A DNA stretch of 64,000 nt, taken from NCBI GenBank assembly GCA_963920635.1, contig OY987298.1:24220647-24284646 (forward strand). The letters run 5' to 3'. The position numbers were made by a program, and so were the translations under genes. Every line of letters starts with the position of its first letter. The stretch's first letter is position 1. Shown here in pieces: positions 42,786 through 54,400 of this stretch. The stretch comes from Pseudeuparius sepicola (Eukaryota; Arthropoda; Insecta; Coleoptera; Anthribidae). The notes beneath the pieces are model-generated. The model searched no databases, was not told the DNA's origin, and was given only the letters and a program-made list of their open reading frames with translations.

Positions 42786-43678
42786 TATACTGCTCGCGAT
42801 CCGATCTAAAATATGCAGGAAACTCGACTGAGGGAAGAGCCGGCCCTGCATTCTACTCGCCGCATAAACACTTGACATTTTATGACGGCCAGACCCAAGG
42901 TCAAAGACCTTGGGCCAGACCAATAAGAGAATAGGTCACGTGGTGGCCAATGTTTTGATCCACTGCCTCTGTGCTTTAGGTTCCCTTTGTCAGCAAAATC
43001 GGGTAATACAGCGTCAAAGTAATATTCCACTTAAATGTTTGGTTTTTGATATAAAATATGTTTCCTTTTTATGGTGTATGTGTGAGCGGAGGATGCTTAC
43101 TACATAGACATAATATATAGATCTGTCCTGTCACACCGTTTTATTGAACATTTTCGAAAATACAGGGTGTTTCGCATAAGAACCGACACAGAGCAGGACC
43201 ATATAGGGGAGCTCAAAATAAGGTGATTTTACGCAACACACAATACTAAGTTGCACCCCTGAGAAGTTATTATAGGCCTTCAAAGTGGGCTTAGAAATTT
43301 CGAAAAAAATAAATATCTCAGTTATTTTTGAACTTGGAAAAACCAAATTTGGAACACGTTGTGGGTGTACCAAGGGCACTAATCGACAGAAAACATAGGT
43401 CAATTGTACAATTTTAAAGGATTGATACAGAGTGATGCACCCTAAAAATGTGACAGAACTTTTTTGTCCGTTGGCGGACTTACAAAATTGCTACTGTGTC
43501 AGAATTTAATTTTAAAACTTTTTTTGCTCTTGTTATTTTTCGAAAAACTTTATCGCTTTCGCCAAAAACGCGAATAACTGAGAACACGTATTGCAGATGT
43601 GGTATTTAAAATCTTTGAAAATTCAAAAGTTGGCTATGAAATTAAACGTCAAACTTTAATAACAACCATTTAATGGAA

Positions 43679-43808
43679 AATAATCCAGATAAATGGATCG
43701 TAAGACGAAATAATTGCCCACAAGTTTGGCCGCCACGGTCACCAGACCTCAACAAATGTGACTTCTTTCTTTGGGCAATTATTTCCTCTTACAATCTATT
43801 TATTTGAA
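43679..43808 (+). pseudogene. mariner/IS630-type transposase fragment
   Basis: An open stretch reads NNPDKWIVRRNNCPQVWPPR followed by SPDLNKCDFFLWAII and then a stop. WPPRSPDLxxxDFFLW is the signature around the last catalytic acidic residue in mariner-like transposases. Nothing else of the protein is present. It lies about 500 bp right of a CAGGGTG end at 43163, but I cannot show that they belong together. Confidence 0.6.
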
Positions 43809-44450
43809 TCATTTTTTCATTAAATGGTTGTTATTCAAGTTAATAAAAAATGAACTCACTTGGAACACAGTTATATACGAGCGCGATCTATTTTATAGCA
43901 TTTACCACGCTCTGTTACTGGTAAAAATACCAGACTTATCAGCAGAAATCACCAGTATAAAATTCAAAGGCTGTTCCAAGTAACTTCATTTATACCATAC
44001 CTACCAAATTCCATCAAAATTCTTTGGTAACGTTTTTAGGACCAATTAAAAAAAAGACATTTTTCAATTTTTACTACTACTTACTTCATTCTAATTACAT
44101 TGCACAAATGTCAATTCATTGTCAAAAAAGCCATTTCTATCGATGTTGTAAAAAAATTTTTTTATAATTTCTAAACCAGAAAGGTTATTTCTGGTACACA
44201 GTGTACCTGGATTGCCATATTACTTATGACGCAAGATTATACAGTGTGTCCCCGGATTGAGTTCACACTCGGGTGTAACTGACAAAAAAGTTCAAGTTGA
44301 AATTTGAGCTTCAGGGGATCAGCCCTGCTTGGTTTGAAACTAAATTTGTGACATAATTTTAGTTTCGAAAAATCACGTATGCCTTGGAAATTATGAAGAA
44401 ACTAATTTTCCACATCTGTAAAGTGCCCTTTTTGTAGGATTTACGAAAAA

Positions 44451-44675
44451 ATGTTATGAAGGAAACTTGTTCAGAATGAAAAACTGAGTAGGTTTGCGAA
44501 ATTTCGAAAGTCTAAGGCCTACTTTGATTTTTTTGGTATTTATCCTACTTTTTTTAGAGAAGTGAACGTTGTGCAGCTTTGACATCAAAATGTTATTAAG
44601 AAAACTTGTTCACAATAAAGAACTGTATAGGTGTGAAAAATTTTGAAAGCCTAAGTCTACTTTGATTTTTGTGCG
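44451..44675. repeat. Diverged direct duplication (about 140-bp offset)
   Basis: atgttatgaaggaaacttgt...cctactttgatttttt near 44451 recurs as atgttattaagaaaacttgt...tctactttgatttttg near 44590. A related atgttattaagaaaa word is at 48318. Confidence 0.55.
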
Positions 44676-45819
44676 TTTTAATTTTTTAGCAGAAAAAATC
44701 CGCATAAAGTATAATAATATCAAGACTCGCCTAGTACAGGAGCACTCACCATAACTTAGCAATAATAGTTGTCCTCCGTTTAACTTTTTGCAAAAGTGAA
44801 TTTGAAGTGAAATGAACATGAAGTGATCTGATAGTGAAAAGATTTTTTTATTGGTAAATGGAACAGTGTTTGACCACGTTATCCATAATCTAACCCTTGT
44901 TTTGATTGTTCCCTAACCTAAAAAAATTGTGTGTGACACCACATATCAAACACTAAAATATTGTTTTATCATTTACGGAGAAAGCTGAGGACTCGGTCGA
45001 AGGTTATCACCTGGTCATCACATTTTTTTTAAAAAGCTTTGGTTCTGATAAAAACAACGCTGTGTACAAACTCAAACAAATATTTCTTCTCGGTTATCAC
45101 CTCATAATTGTCATATTATTATTGGGCGAAAGCTTTACCCTCAAAGTATTTTTTTACTACTTCAATCTTTTGGGATTCCATTTTTATTTTTTTTTAGCAT
45201 CAGCATTTATTCGCGAACATATAATTCAGATGTCTCCCCTGTCTCACCATCAGTGAGAACAATTTTCTCGGATTGTTTTATATTTAAATCCATCAAGCAT
45301 CAAAATATCAGGATTTTACTGGTTTACCGCAAATTCATGATATATTTCAATATTTTCACCAACATAACCCCAAAAACACCGAAAACCAACACAAGTTACA
45401 TAAAAATCGATTTGCTACCTAAACTGATCCTCTATGAAGTAGGTGAACGAGAAGAAGGGGGAACATTAAAAATCACTTATTCATAGTCAACTGAACATTT
45501 ATTTGTAAAAGGGACACTCGATATCAGCTGATGTCATTTCAAAGTGATTCGGAATCACATGTATCACTTCACTAATTCGTTTTCACTTTTCACTATACTT
45601 TCACGACACAACACACCACTTCTTAATGACGTAGCGCTCACCGGAACCTAGTAATAATCATATTTACAACTTCACTAATTTCTTTTCAGCACTTCACTTC
45701 TTAACGACTAACTTTTTCACAGAATTTGTTCGAAAAATCGTCCTTTGTTCCTAACAAGCTTCCACTCTTCGCTGCATAGATTTTGTATTGCAGTATAGCG
45801 GCTATTTCTAATTTCGTTC
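44676..45819. other. Non-coding stretch within the Gad1 intron
   Basis: No gene or element recognised. The piece 45500-45720 is rich in ttcactt/cacttc words. Frames of 64-77 codons at 45062-45486 show no known domain. Confidence 0.3.
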
Positions 45820-46150
45820 GCAGCTACACACCTGACGGAGATTTCGGCAAACAACTTTTATTGTCCAGCAAGAACAAGTACGATTACTATTATTATTATT
45901 CGTCTTCAAAACCGCGGAAACAAACGATTCGGTAATTCGGACTGAGGAGAGTGGTGCGCAATGCGCTTTATTCGTGAACCAGTGACATGAAAATGTTTCT
46001 AAATATAATAGTAATTTTGCCATATTTTTGGTGAATTCAAAAACAACCCTCATAGGCGTACTTTTGGAGTCGAAATCTACCCAGTTAAAATTTCTGTACT
46101 AATCAAAGTTGTTGTGATAGGAAGGTTAGGACATTCCCCCACTCTTAAAC
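45820..46150 (-). mobile_element. Probable LTR-retrotransposon 3' end (polypurine tract plus LTR)
   Basis: On the minus strand, aagagtgggggaa (46133-46145) looks like a polypurine tract directly before TGTCCTAACC, a TG-type LTR start. Within the next 300 bases are two AATAAA-like signals. The far LTR boundary and any coding part are not visible, so this may be a solo or truncated LTR, possibly copia-like. Confidence 0.35.
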
Positions 46151-47010
46151 AAAACCAAAGGTAAGTATCTTACCACCGGCAACGTCGCACAACGGTGCCA
46201 GCCCATCAACTTCTTGTTCTTCTCACAGTTTGATACTAGTGGCGTATCATAAGAGGTAAGGCAGTTACCGAAAGTCGAGACTTTTCAAGAGGGAAATAGC
46301 CAAAGCAATATAATAAATTTACGCACAAACTAAGGGAAACAAGAAACACGCCTTTGACCAGCGTAAATTTTCACAGTTTTTATTTCAAATTTTCTCTAAT
46401 CATTCCTTATAAATATGTTATTTTTACGAGTTATCTGACTGAAATTGATTCTACTATTCCGTTAACGGTTAAACGAAAATAATGAATTATAGAGCATAGA
46501 GCGTTGGGTTAAGCTCTTAATGCGTTTGATTGAAATTCCGGTCATTAAACGCAGATGCGGACTTGTCGTAACCAAAATTCCAATCCGGTTAATTTAGAAT
46601 GCAAATTGAAGCTATCCGCCACGCGACATTGCGGGTGACGGGGTGGAAAATTCAGTGGGCATCAAAACATATAAACTACACTCTGTTTTTTATATACCTA
46701 CAAGGTGATACAGGAAGACGAATTAGCTACATGGCACTTTTTTGCCGTTTTGAAATACCAAGGATTTTCAGGGATACACCAAGGTTAGTTTATAGAAAGG
46801 TTAGGACATTCGAGGACTTGGAAGGGAAGGGGGGGGGGAGAGAACGTTTGTTGTGTTTATTGTGTGTTGGGCTGTGTTGTTTAGTAATATAGGACGTGGA
46901 GTTTTATTAATACGGTGGTAAAACAGCAGTGATTCACAATAAAGTAATTAAAATTCAATTTTAGTTTATAGGTTTTAGGTTGTGTCTATAGTTTTGGACT
47001 TATTTAAACC
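46151..47010. other. Non-coding stretch within the Gad1 intron
   Basis: No supported gene. An oligo-G tract lies at about 46830-46840. The frame at 46599-46892 shows no domain. Confidence 0.3.
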
Positions 47011-47226
47011 ATGCCGTGGACGTGTTCCTTTCCCAACTGCAAGGGAAACTACAAAGGCGGTCCTAAAGTGTCCGCTTTTTCCTTCCCTAAAGACCCCACT
47101 TTAAGGGAAAAGTGGGTAAAGGCCATCAATAGAGATTTTGTTCCTACACAGTCATTATTAGAGATTTTCAATATGCAGTTTTGCCGATCTAAGATAATAG
47201 AACCAAATCTATATTTGTGGATCTGA
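47011..47226 (+). pseudogene. THAP zinc-finger fragment
   Basis: It reads MPWTCSFPNCKGNYKGGPKV then SAFSFPKDPTLREKWVKAIN. This is the first half of a THAP DNA-binding domain: C5, C10, the FSFPKD and REKWVKAI blocks. The second zinc pair (C-x2-H) should follow within about 15 residues but does not; the frame instead runs into unrelated sequence and stops at 47226. It lies 95 bp before the next Gad1 exon, on the same strand. A THAP-type transposon relic is the likely origin. Confidence 0.6.
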
Positions 47227-47321
47227 GATAAAAAAAAACTTGCCAAAAAACGCATCTATATTTCCGGTTGTTTTCTTTGACTGACTTGTTATTATATCCT
47301 ATTTTTCTTTGTTCATTTCAG

Positions 47322-47440
47322 GTGGATCTATATCAAATTTATACGCTTTCCTAGCTGCAAGGCACAAGATGTTCCCAAATTATAAGGAAAAAGGGATAGC
47401 AACTGTACAGGCTCAGTTAGTTATGTTCACTTCAGACCAG
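47322..47440 (+). CDS. Gad1: Glutamate decarboxylase, internal exon b
   Basis: The acceptor is gttcatttcag and the donor GACCAG-gtaaga. Two bases complete the Gly codon left by exon a; 39 codons follow, reading GSISNLYAFLAARHKMFPNY to LVMFTSDQ. GGSISN binds the PLP phosphate in the family. The exon ends in phase 0, matching the next exon. Intron position and frame agree with exon a without adjustment. Confidence 0.92.
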
Positions 47441-48108
47441 GTAAGAAACTCTTAACTTCATATTATAATATATTTCATTATCTTGGTTCTGCGCAGAAGC
47501 TTTATAACTCGCAAAATGAAATTCGCATGTTATGAAATACCGATAAATCAATCAAGCACATCAAGCCTCCATTTACACACACTTCAGAAGCACAATAAAG
47601 GGCCATTTTCCGGTTGACCAGACCTACCGAATACCCCGCAACCGAAACCGTGCACATTTCCGGCCCTTTGCAGGTCCACCACAGCGTGAAATAGCGGATC
47701 TCGATCTCCGGCCACGACCACCACGACATGGATAACTGAGGGTGGTCGATTATTGAAAAAAAATCGCTCTTTAAGATTCTAGTAAATCCCAGTATTTTCC
47801 ATAAATCCTAAAACAAGATCATGCGTTTATACCAATGACGTCAAAACTTATAGACAGGTTTGTTTTGATAAACTAAATTTTAACCACAGGTGGGAAAAAA
47901 TAGCTTAATACTAATCCGAAATTAAAAAATTCAAAAAGTCAACAAAAAAGAAAAAATATTTTCAGAAGTGTACAAAACCCTTATTAACGGCGACCCCGGG
48001 GCGAGCAGTTACCAGTTGCACAATATGTTGTGCTTGTACCTTTCCCAGATATTTCAAAAAAAAAATTACATAGTCGAATGTATTACCTTTTTAGTGTATA
48101 GGAGTATA

Positions 48109-48993
48109 CAGTGTGGTCATTTAAGTGTGCAACTATGGAAATTTTTTTTATTAATTGCACAACGAAAATACAAATATTCCTAAAAGTTGGTGCATGTTCG
48201 ATAAACCTATTAAGCGCACTTAGAATGGTTGCAAGTCAAACAGCTTACAGGGTAGGTCAAAAAATATAAAAATTTTACAAGAGTAAAGTACCCTTATTTC
48301 AGAAAATTCAGCAAAATGTTATTAAGAAAAGTTGTCTAGAATTAACAGTTATGCCTAAATACCAAAACATGGAATCCTAAGAAAAAGAAATATATATATT
48401 TTAAAAACATTAATAATTTCCTAAAAAAATTTTGTTTTAATATTCACCCTAAACAATTTCATAAATCAATCAAAATTATATCAATTTCGCATAACTTTGT
48501 TCAAATTCAAGCATATTTGTAAAATTAACTTAGATTTTTAATTTTTTAGGGAATCGCAAACTTCATGTTTGTTGCAACGATATTAAACAAAACTTTAAAA
48601 TTTCGCAAAAATTCTTCTGATCAAGGTAAAACATTAGTAATGATAATGTGTATATTAAAAAACTCTCATTTAAGGTGCAAAATTTTTATTTGAAATGTTT
48701 ATTAAGAAACTGTAGAAATTAATTGACGAAAAAAAATTTTCTTAGGAGGCTATGTTTTGGTATTTGGGCATAGCTTTTAATTCTAAACAACTTTTCTTGA
48801 TAACCTTTTGCTGAATTTTTTTAAATACCTAAGGGTACCTACTTTACTCTAGTACAATTTTTATATTTGTGGACCTACCCTGTATGCTGTTTATCTTGCA
48901 ACCATTCTAAGTGCACCTAATATGATTATTGAACGTGCATCAACTTTCGGCAATGTCTGTATTTTGGTTGTGCACACTTAAATGACCACACTG
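48109..48993. mobile_element. TA-flanked foldback MITE (CAGTGTGGTCATTTAAGTG ends)
   Basis: CAGTGTGGTCATTTAAGTGT mirrors the right end CACTTAAATGACCACACTG, each next to TA. The arms are about 300 bp and include an inner inverted pair, cagggtaggtc / gacctaccctg. Element length is 885 bp; it is non-coding. Confidence 0.85.
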
Positions 48994-49323
48994 TAGAGAG
49001 CTCATAGTTTTCCGCAACGGATGCATGTTGTTTACGGAGACTGCAGTAGCAGAAAAAACACAAAACTAAGCAGAAAATGTGCAAATATGCATCAAAACTT
49101 ATAAAAATAGCCTCGCGAATCGCGGAAAGTTCACCACCCGATCATTGCTTTTGTTTTAGGAATAGTTATTCAACCCCAGTCATTTCACATCAACGAAGCG
49201 CAGGGGAAGCTAAATTTACTTCAACGAATATCTTTAAGTAATTTTACTGATATGAATTAGCTGCGGTTGAATAACTTATTCGCAGAAATCATCCTCCTAC
49301 TTTGCGAGATGAGAGGAGCCATA

Positions 49324-49582
49324 CAGGGTGTTAAAAATTAAGGGGGTCTTTCATATACATTTTTCCTCAACCCCCCCCCCCTCTCCACTATGGAAAGTTA
49401 AAATTTGGTGGGCTAGTTGCACTCATGGAATGACATTTTGTGACATTTTTTTCAACCCTAAAGTATGACTGGATGTGGATGAAAAAACCAACCCCTAAAT
49501 TATTTTTCTCCAGAATTAATTAGCGAAAAAGGAAAAATTTATATGAAAGACCCTCCTTAATTTTAACGCGAAAATCATCCTG
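49324..49582. mobile_element. Small CAGGGTG MITE
   Basis: TA-CAGGGTGTTAAAAATTAAGG mirrors CCTTAATTTTAACGCG...ATCCTG-TA. The inner ends share gtctttcatata / tatatgaaagac. 259 bp. Confidence 0.75.
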
Positions 49583-50722
49583 TAAAATATTTTGGTGCAA
49601 TTTAGAAACACCCCGTATATCCGGCGGTGCCTGAACCTCGGTCTGAACTTGCCCTCCCGTATAAGTAATCTAGTAATCTGTAATTATTGAATTACCGGCG
49701 CATCTGACGCGCTAAGTCTCTGACAGTCAACACAAACAAAACTATTCTGTTGCATTCTTAGAGCTCATAGTAAAAATTTGAAATACCCGATTACTGTAAG
49801 AAGTCCCGATTTTGTCAGATGACATTCTCCACAAAATCTCCGGAAAATAGGAATTTTCTGTTAACAATGGGTATAACATTGGTATAACATTGGTATATGT
49901 GTCTCAACCAGTTAATGACGTCACTCATTGGTTTATGATGTGAAAAGTTACTAAAGTGATGTGAAAAAAGAACAAAAAATAAAATAAAAACTCTATTGCA
50001 TTATACCGCTACAAATAAAAACAACTGTGACTACAACTCGCATTTTAATAATAATTTCAAACGTCATGGAAACACTTTCATTTTGGTATTTTGGTATAAT
50101 CAGCTACTTGCGGCTGCCTCTATGGTGCGTACTCAGGCAAATTTTATTTCGGTGTTGTGAAGTGACCGTGAAAGTTTTCCGGATCGTTCAAAAGGGTTCA
50201 AACTTTGGGCAGTGAAAATATTCGCGGGTTTTGTACATTTCGTGTGTTTTACCATTATCTGTGTTATTCTTGTTCGGGTTATTAGTAGTTATTCATTGTG
50301 CAAATGGGCTCGTTACTGACCTGGACTTATGACTCGGTTGAATTTTTTGCTGCATTGTTGCCAACTTAGGATGGCGAAATTACCAATTGGCAGTCCCAGT
50401 AAGGACTTCTTAAAATAATTTGACTATACCAAATTTTCAAATTTAAATTCCTCGAGACATGTACTGTAATGTCAGTGTCAAAGTAAAATTGTCATAACAT
50501 AACCAAAATAGGTAGATGGCACAAAACAAAGAGACTCATGGTTGTAAACTTAAGAAAAAATATTTCCTACGAGTTCTTATCCTATTGAAACCATGTTTAA
50601 ATTAACTTAGTATCGACTTCTAAGAATTATAAGACATTGCAGTTTATTTGCTTTATTTTGTCTTTGTTCCAAGATAATAGATCTCGTAGATTTTGATGAT
50701 TACATTTTTTATAATAAACATT

Positions 50723-51138
50723 GACTACGTTTATCTCGTGACAACTCGATCAGATTGTAATGGATACGATTGAGTTATGTCAGATCTTTTATAATTCCAC
50801 GTTTACATCATCAGTATTGAATCCTACGGTTTTCAATCCTCTCTAGGGACATTAACTTATTATACTTATTCCACAAAATCTATAAATACGATTGAGTTTG
50901 TCAGATCTTTTATAATTCTACGTTTACATCATGAGTATTGAATCCTACTGTTTTCAATCTTATTCCACAAAAGGTTGGTGCACATGCTGGCCAACTTATC
51001 TTTGGAAATAGCGGCTTGACTTGAAATTTTAAATCTGATTGAATTCCAATCTGTAGGGTTTACGCCGTCTGTTTGAGTCCGCTCCAGTGAATTCAAACCT
51101 CTCTTAATCGGATCGAACGCGTCGAGATAAACGTAGTC
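50723..51138. mobile_element. MITE with GACTACGTTTATCTCG ends and internal duplication
   Basis: GACTACGTTTATCTCG at the left mirrors CGAGATAAACGTAGTC at the right, 63 bp before the next Gad1 exon. Inside, about 90 bp (gtcagatcttttataatt...gtattgaatcctac) is repeated directly with about 120-bp spacing. Confidence 0.75.
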
Positions 51139-51200
51139 TATATAACCAAAATTTAACAGTTATAAGATTGGAATTTCCAAAAGTTTTCTGTTCTTTACAG

Positions 51201-51299
51201 AGTCACTACAGCATAAAATCATGCGCCTCGATCTGCGGGCTCGGCACTGACAATTGTATCATGGTGCCTTCGGATGAGAGAGGACGCATGATTTCACAG
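51201..51299 (+). CDS. Gad1: Glutamate decarboxylase, internal exon c
   Basis: 33 codons, phase 0 at both ends; acceptor ctttacag, donor TCACAG-gtgagt. It reads SHYSIKSCASICGLGTDNCI then MVPSDERGRMISQ. The His of HYSIK stacks over the PLP ring in group II decarboxylases. Insect GADs often have CHYS where this copy has SHYS. Confidence 0.92.
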
Positions 51300-51693
51300 G
51301 TGAGTGATAATAATTGTTCGTTATTTTTTGATAATATTTCATTTAGATATTTCATTCGATCTCTTTTTAACTACAGGTTTCCTATAAAGCATAACATAAG
51401 TTTTTTTCATACGACATGGCTTATTATTTTTTTAATTTAATACTAATTATTCGATCAAGCAAGAATTGATTTAAATATCCATTTATTCTACCTCTATCCT
51501 GTATATTATCACAGAATTATTCGTCTAATTCTGTGATATTATCAAATACTTACATGCATCAAGCAATGTCAGGTGTGGGATAAGTTAATACCTTATGTAA
51601 AATTGTTGCTATTATATTATTTAACCCTCACTAAACATATTTTCTGTTTTACTCCAACCGTGAGATAATAATTTTTGCGTTCATTATGCGCAG

Positions 51694-51846
51694 GAATTGG
51701 AAAGACTGGTCGTTGAAAGAAAAAATAGAGGACATATCCCGTTCTTCGTGAACTGTACTTCTGGAACAACAGTGCTTGGTGCTTTCGATCCAATCAGCGA
51801 GATCGCAGATATTTGCGAGAAGTACGGGATGTGGCTCCACGTTGAT
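51694..51846 (+). CDS. Gad1: Glutamate decarboxylase, internal exon d
   Basis: 51 codons, phase 0; acceptor tatgcgcag, donor GTTGAT-gtgagt. It reads [20 protein letters not shown], then [20 protein letters not shown] and ends WLHVD. The SGTT segment and the terminal Asp (which contacts the PLP pyridine nitrogen) are present. The usual NATAGTT is NCTSGTT here, a tolerated variation. Confidence 0.93.
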
Positions 51847-51952
51847 GTGAGTTGAAAACTGGAAAAACTGAAATATTTTTACCATCTTTCCTCCGACACC
51901 CATTTCTTCCGTTTGTATTTTTTTGCTGGCAAGTAGCATATTATTCTTGCAG

Positions 51953-52020
51953 GCTGCTTGGGGTGGAGGACTGCTTTTGTCGAAGAAATACAGGCATCCA
52001 CGTCTCACCGGAGTCGAAAG
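51953..52020 (+). CDS. Gad1: Glutamate decarboxylase, internal exon e
   Basis: 68 bp; acceptor ttcttgcag, donor GAAAG-gtaaga, ending in phase 2. It reads AAWGGGLLLSKKYRHPRLTG then VE, completing the DAAWGG motif begun in exon d across a 106-bp intron. The next expected segment, with the PLP-binding lysine (NPHK), was not found before 64000, so the following intron exceeds 11.9 kb or the gene is broken beyond this point. Confidence 0.92.
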
Positions 52021-52145
52021 GTAAGAGATATTAGGTGCAATCAGTTTAAATAAATTCGAAATGCTATCTATACAGGGCTCGCCACTTTTTTGCTTTATTT
52101 TATGCAGCCTAGTGTCAAATTAAAGCTCTTTAAAAACTTAACTTA

Positions 52146-52470
52146 AGAGTGGGTTGCCGACAGCGAAAGTGACGTTAGATTTCGTATTTTTTTAAGTTGC
52201 ATAAAATCTAATTTACAAAAATTTACTACAAACATCTCTGTCTTCATTTTAATCATAAGATCTTACAAGCAGTGTTTTGTTTTATAGGTTATGAAAACCT
52301 TGGGAAAAATAATAATTCCAGTGCATATGCTTTTAAGATCTTATGATTAAAATGAAGACAGAGATGTTTGTACTAAATTTTTGCCAGGTAAAATGTTATT
52401 AGATTTTATGCTATACAACTTAAAAAAATACGAAATGTAACGTCACTCTCGCTGTCGGCAACCCCTCTTA
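52146..52470. mobile_element. Foldback element with GGGTTGCCGACAGCG ends
   Basis: aagagtgggttgccgacagc mirrors gctgtcggcaacccctctt. Inner matches include ttcattttaatcataagatc against gatcttatgattaaaatgaa. The loop is about 60 bp. It lies 125 bp after the donor of exon e. Confidence 0.8.
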
Positions 52471-54159
52471 AATCTACTTACAAGTCCTTCATTTTTATTT
52501 TTTTCCTGTCCGAGATAGCGAAAAATTGTTTTGAAGTTGTTTTAGAAATAAAAACCCCTGCGCCAGTGAAATTACTGCTTCTACATCACTCTTCAAATCC
52601 ATTATTTAACGTAAAATTCCAATATTGCGCACAAATGCCACAATGTACCGACATATTTTCACTTCCTTTTAGGCTCTCATTCCCTCGTATCCATTATCAT
52701 TTACTTTGTTTCTGTAAAATAAAGGCACAATTTAATTCCTGGGCCCTAAAATCATAGAAAACGATCACTCGCTATTTTCAATTTCACGTAGGCTTTCGGA
52801 TTATACCGGGTGTATCGTAAAAGTTGGACAAAATATATTTTTATTTTTAATAATGAACACCCTGTGTATTTGTGGATATTTTGAAAGATCTAATAATATA
52901 ATATATTTTCCCTTTAGCAAATTATGTGGGCTTAAATTTACAAAAAAAAACATTTGAAAGATCGCAGTAAGCCATAAAATTAAGGCGGATTTTTGAAGGT
53001 TATGCTAGATTATTTCTGATCTGAGAGATATTTACTTACTTTAATAAATTGAAACAATAACTAACAAAATGGCAATACATTTTAAGAATTTCTTCCTACC
53101 AGTTTTTTTAAGTATACCATGAATAGACGAAAAAGTTAAAATAGTGAATATTGAATATTTATTGCCATTTTGTTACTAGAGTTCAGCCGCCCCCAGATAT
53201 TAGCTCCACCCATTAGTAACCACGGTATTTGCATGGCAAGTACGGGCAACATTGGCGTATCTCTATGCTAGCGATAAAAATGTTAATTATAAAATTATTT
53301 TTCTAAAAGCGTAATAGTATAGGTCTGCATAAAAACACCTATCAAGGATTAATAAATTTTATTATTCTTATTCGGACATTGGCAAATCATCAAGTAAATG
53401 TTCCTTGCAATGTTTCATAATTTTTTTCGTGTTGGCAAATTTTGTTCCAATCATCCGCCGTAGCCCGTAATTTCTGTAAATACAAACAAAATGGCATGTA
53501 AATTCAGACCGAGGAGCGACGATGCAGGGAGACAATAATTGATAAATAATTTTGGTAGTTTCTAAACACTATAGGCCTACAAAAATGTTACAAATTAAAA
53601 ATTACTGTTCAAGAAATACCTACTAAAATAAGCGACACATTGACTTATGAAAAACGTTTAGAAATAAAAGGAACCTCTTCTAGATCGAAAACAAAACACA
53701 AAAGACAGAAGGAAAGAAATTAACAGGTATTTTATGGACATCATTTCTGACTGGATTTGTGGATCCAATGTAAAAACGCGTTTTTTATTGTTTTATCTGC
53801 AGGTACTTTGTTTTGTACTGATGATTCCTTATGCACTAAAACTGGCATTACTGACATATAACATTTAAAAGAAAAAGTGGCAAAACAGGCTCCTTGTAGC
53901 ATACGCATAATGCTATGAATTTCGGTAGCTTTGGACGCGTTGATATAAGAACTCAATTAAATAGTGCTTATTGTAAATCTATAAAAGACTATAATGATAT
54001 AGTAAGTCAAAATAGGTGTATTTTTAACAAAATTATTACTGTAAAATGGGCCTCGTTCACTCAATCGAATTTCGATATTTCTTACTACTAGAATGAAATT
54101 AATCACATAACTCTTTAATAAAATCCCCCTCAGTATATTTCTCGTCAATACCTAATTTT
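52471..54159. other. Non-coding intron sequence
   Basis: A CAGGGTG-like pair (ccgggtg at 52807, caccctg at 52858) is too close to be an intact element. A short hairpin, taacaaaatggcaata / tattgccattttgtta, spans 53063-53176. Nothing else was recognised. Confidence 0.35.
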
Positions 54160-54400
54160 GTTATTAAGAGTCATGACCGCGCAGACAAGATCTAAAATTA
54201 ACGGTCGCGGCGACCGGCTCCAATCTCAGGAATATTCTCCTCTAGTCACCCCTCACCACGCACTCTCGTCCCTTCCCCTCTCACCGGCGGCGCGTTTAGC
54301 GCGAGGAACGGTGTCGGACGACGGACGACGTTTTTTCGGACCCGAGCGAGTCGGACCGCCAGACAGCCGAGAGCTGAATCGGTCGGAAGGGCGCCGGTGT
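54160..54400. promoter_or_regulatory. CpG-rich island abutting a MITE end
   Basis: It is dense in CG, gcgg and cgga words between 54200 and 54397, in contrast to the AT-rich neighbours. It ends exactly where TA-CAGGGTG begins (54400-54408). It could be a promoter or the fragment of a GC-rich exon. No domain is visible in the 83-codon frame over it. Confidence 0.35.

Larger units (their letters stand above)
40406..47321 (+). other. Gad1: Gad1 intron, 6.9 kb, full of foldback elements
   Basis: Bounded by gtaag (40406) and ttcag (47321). It contains one-ended CAGGGTG fragments (40584, 43163), the 1.5 kb foldback at 41240-42785, a mariner relic (43679-43808), a direct duplication near 44451-44675, LTR-like sequence at 45820-46150 and a THAP fragment just before the acceptor. 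No alternative Gad1 exon was seen. Confidence 0.7.
47441..51200 (+). other. Gad1: Gad1 intron, 3.8 kb
   Basis: It runs from gtaaga to ctttacag. It contains a GC-richer patch at 47630-47720 with a 75-codon minus frame I could not identify, three MITEs (48109-48993, 49324-49582, 50723-51138) and otherwise AT-rich sequence. Confidence 0.7.

Noticed and set aside
47502..47729. Minus-strand 75-codon ORF in a GC-richer patch of the Gad1 intron
   Set aside because: No recognisable motif, splice signals not convincing; left as unassigned.
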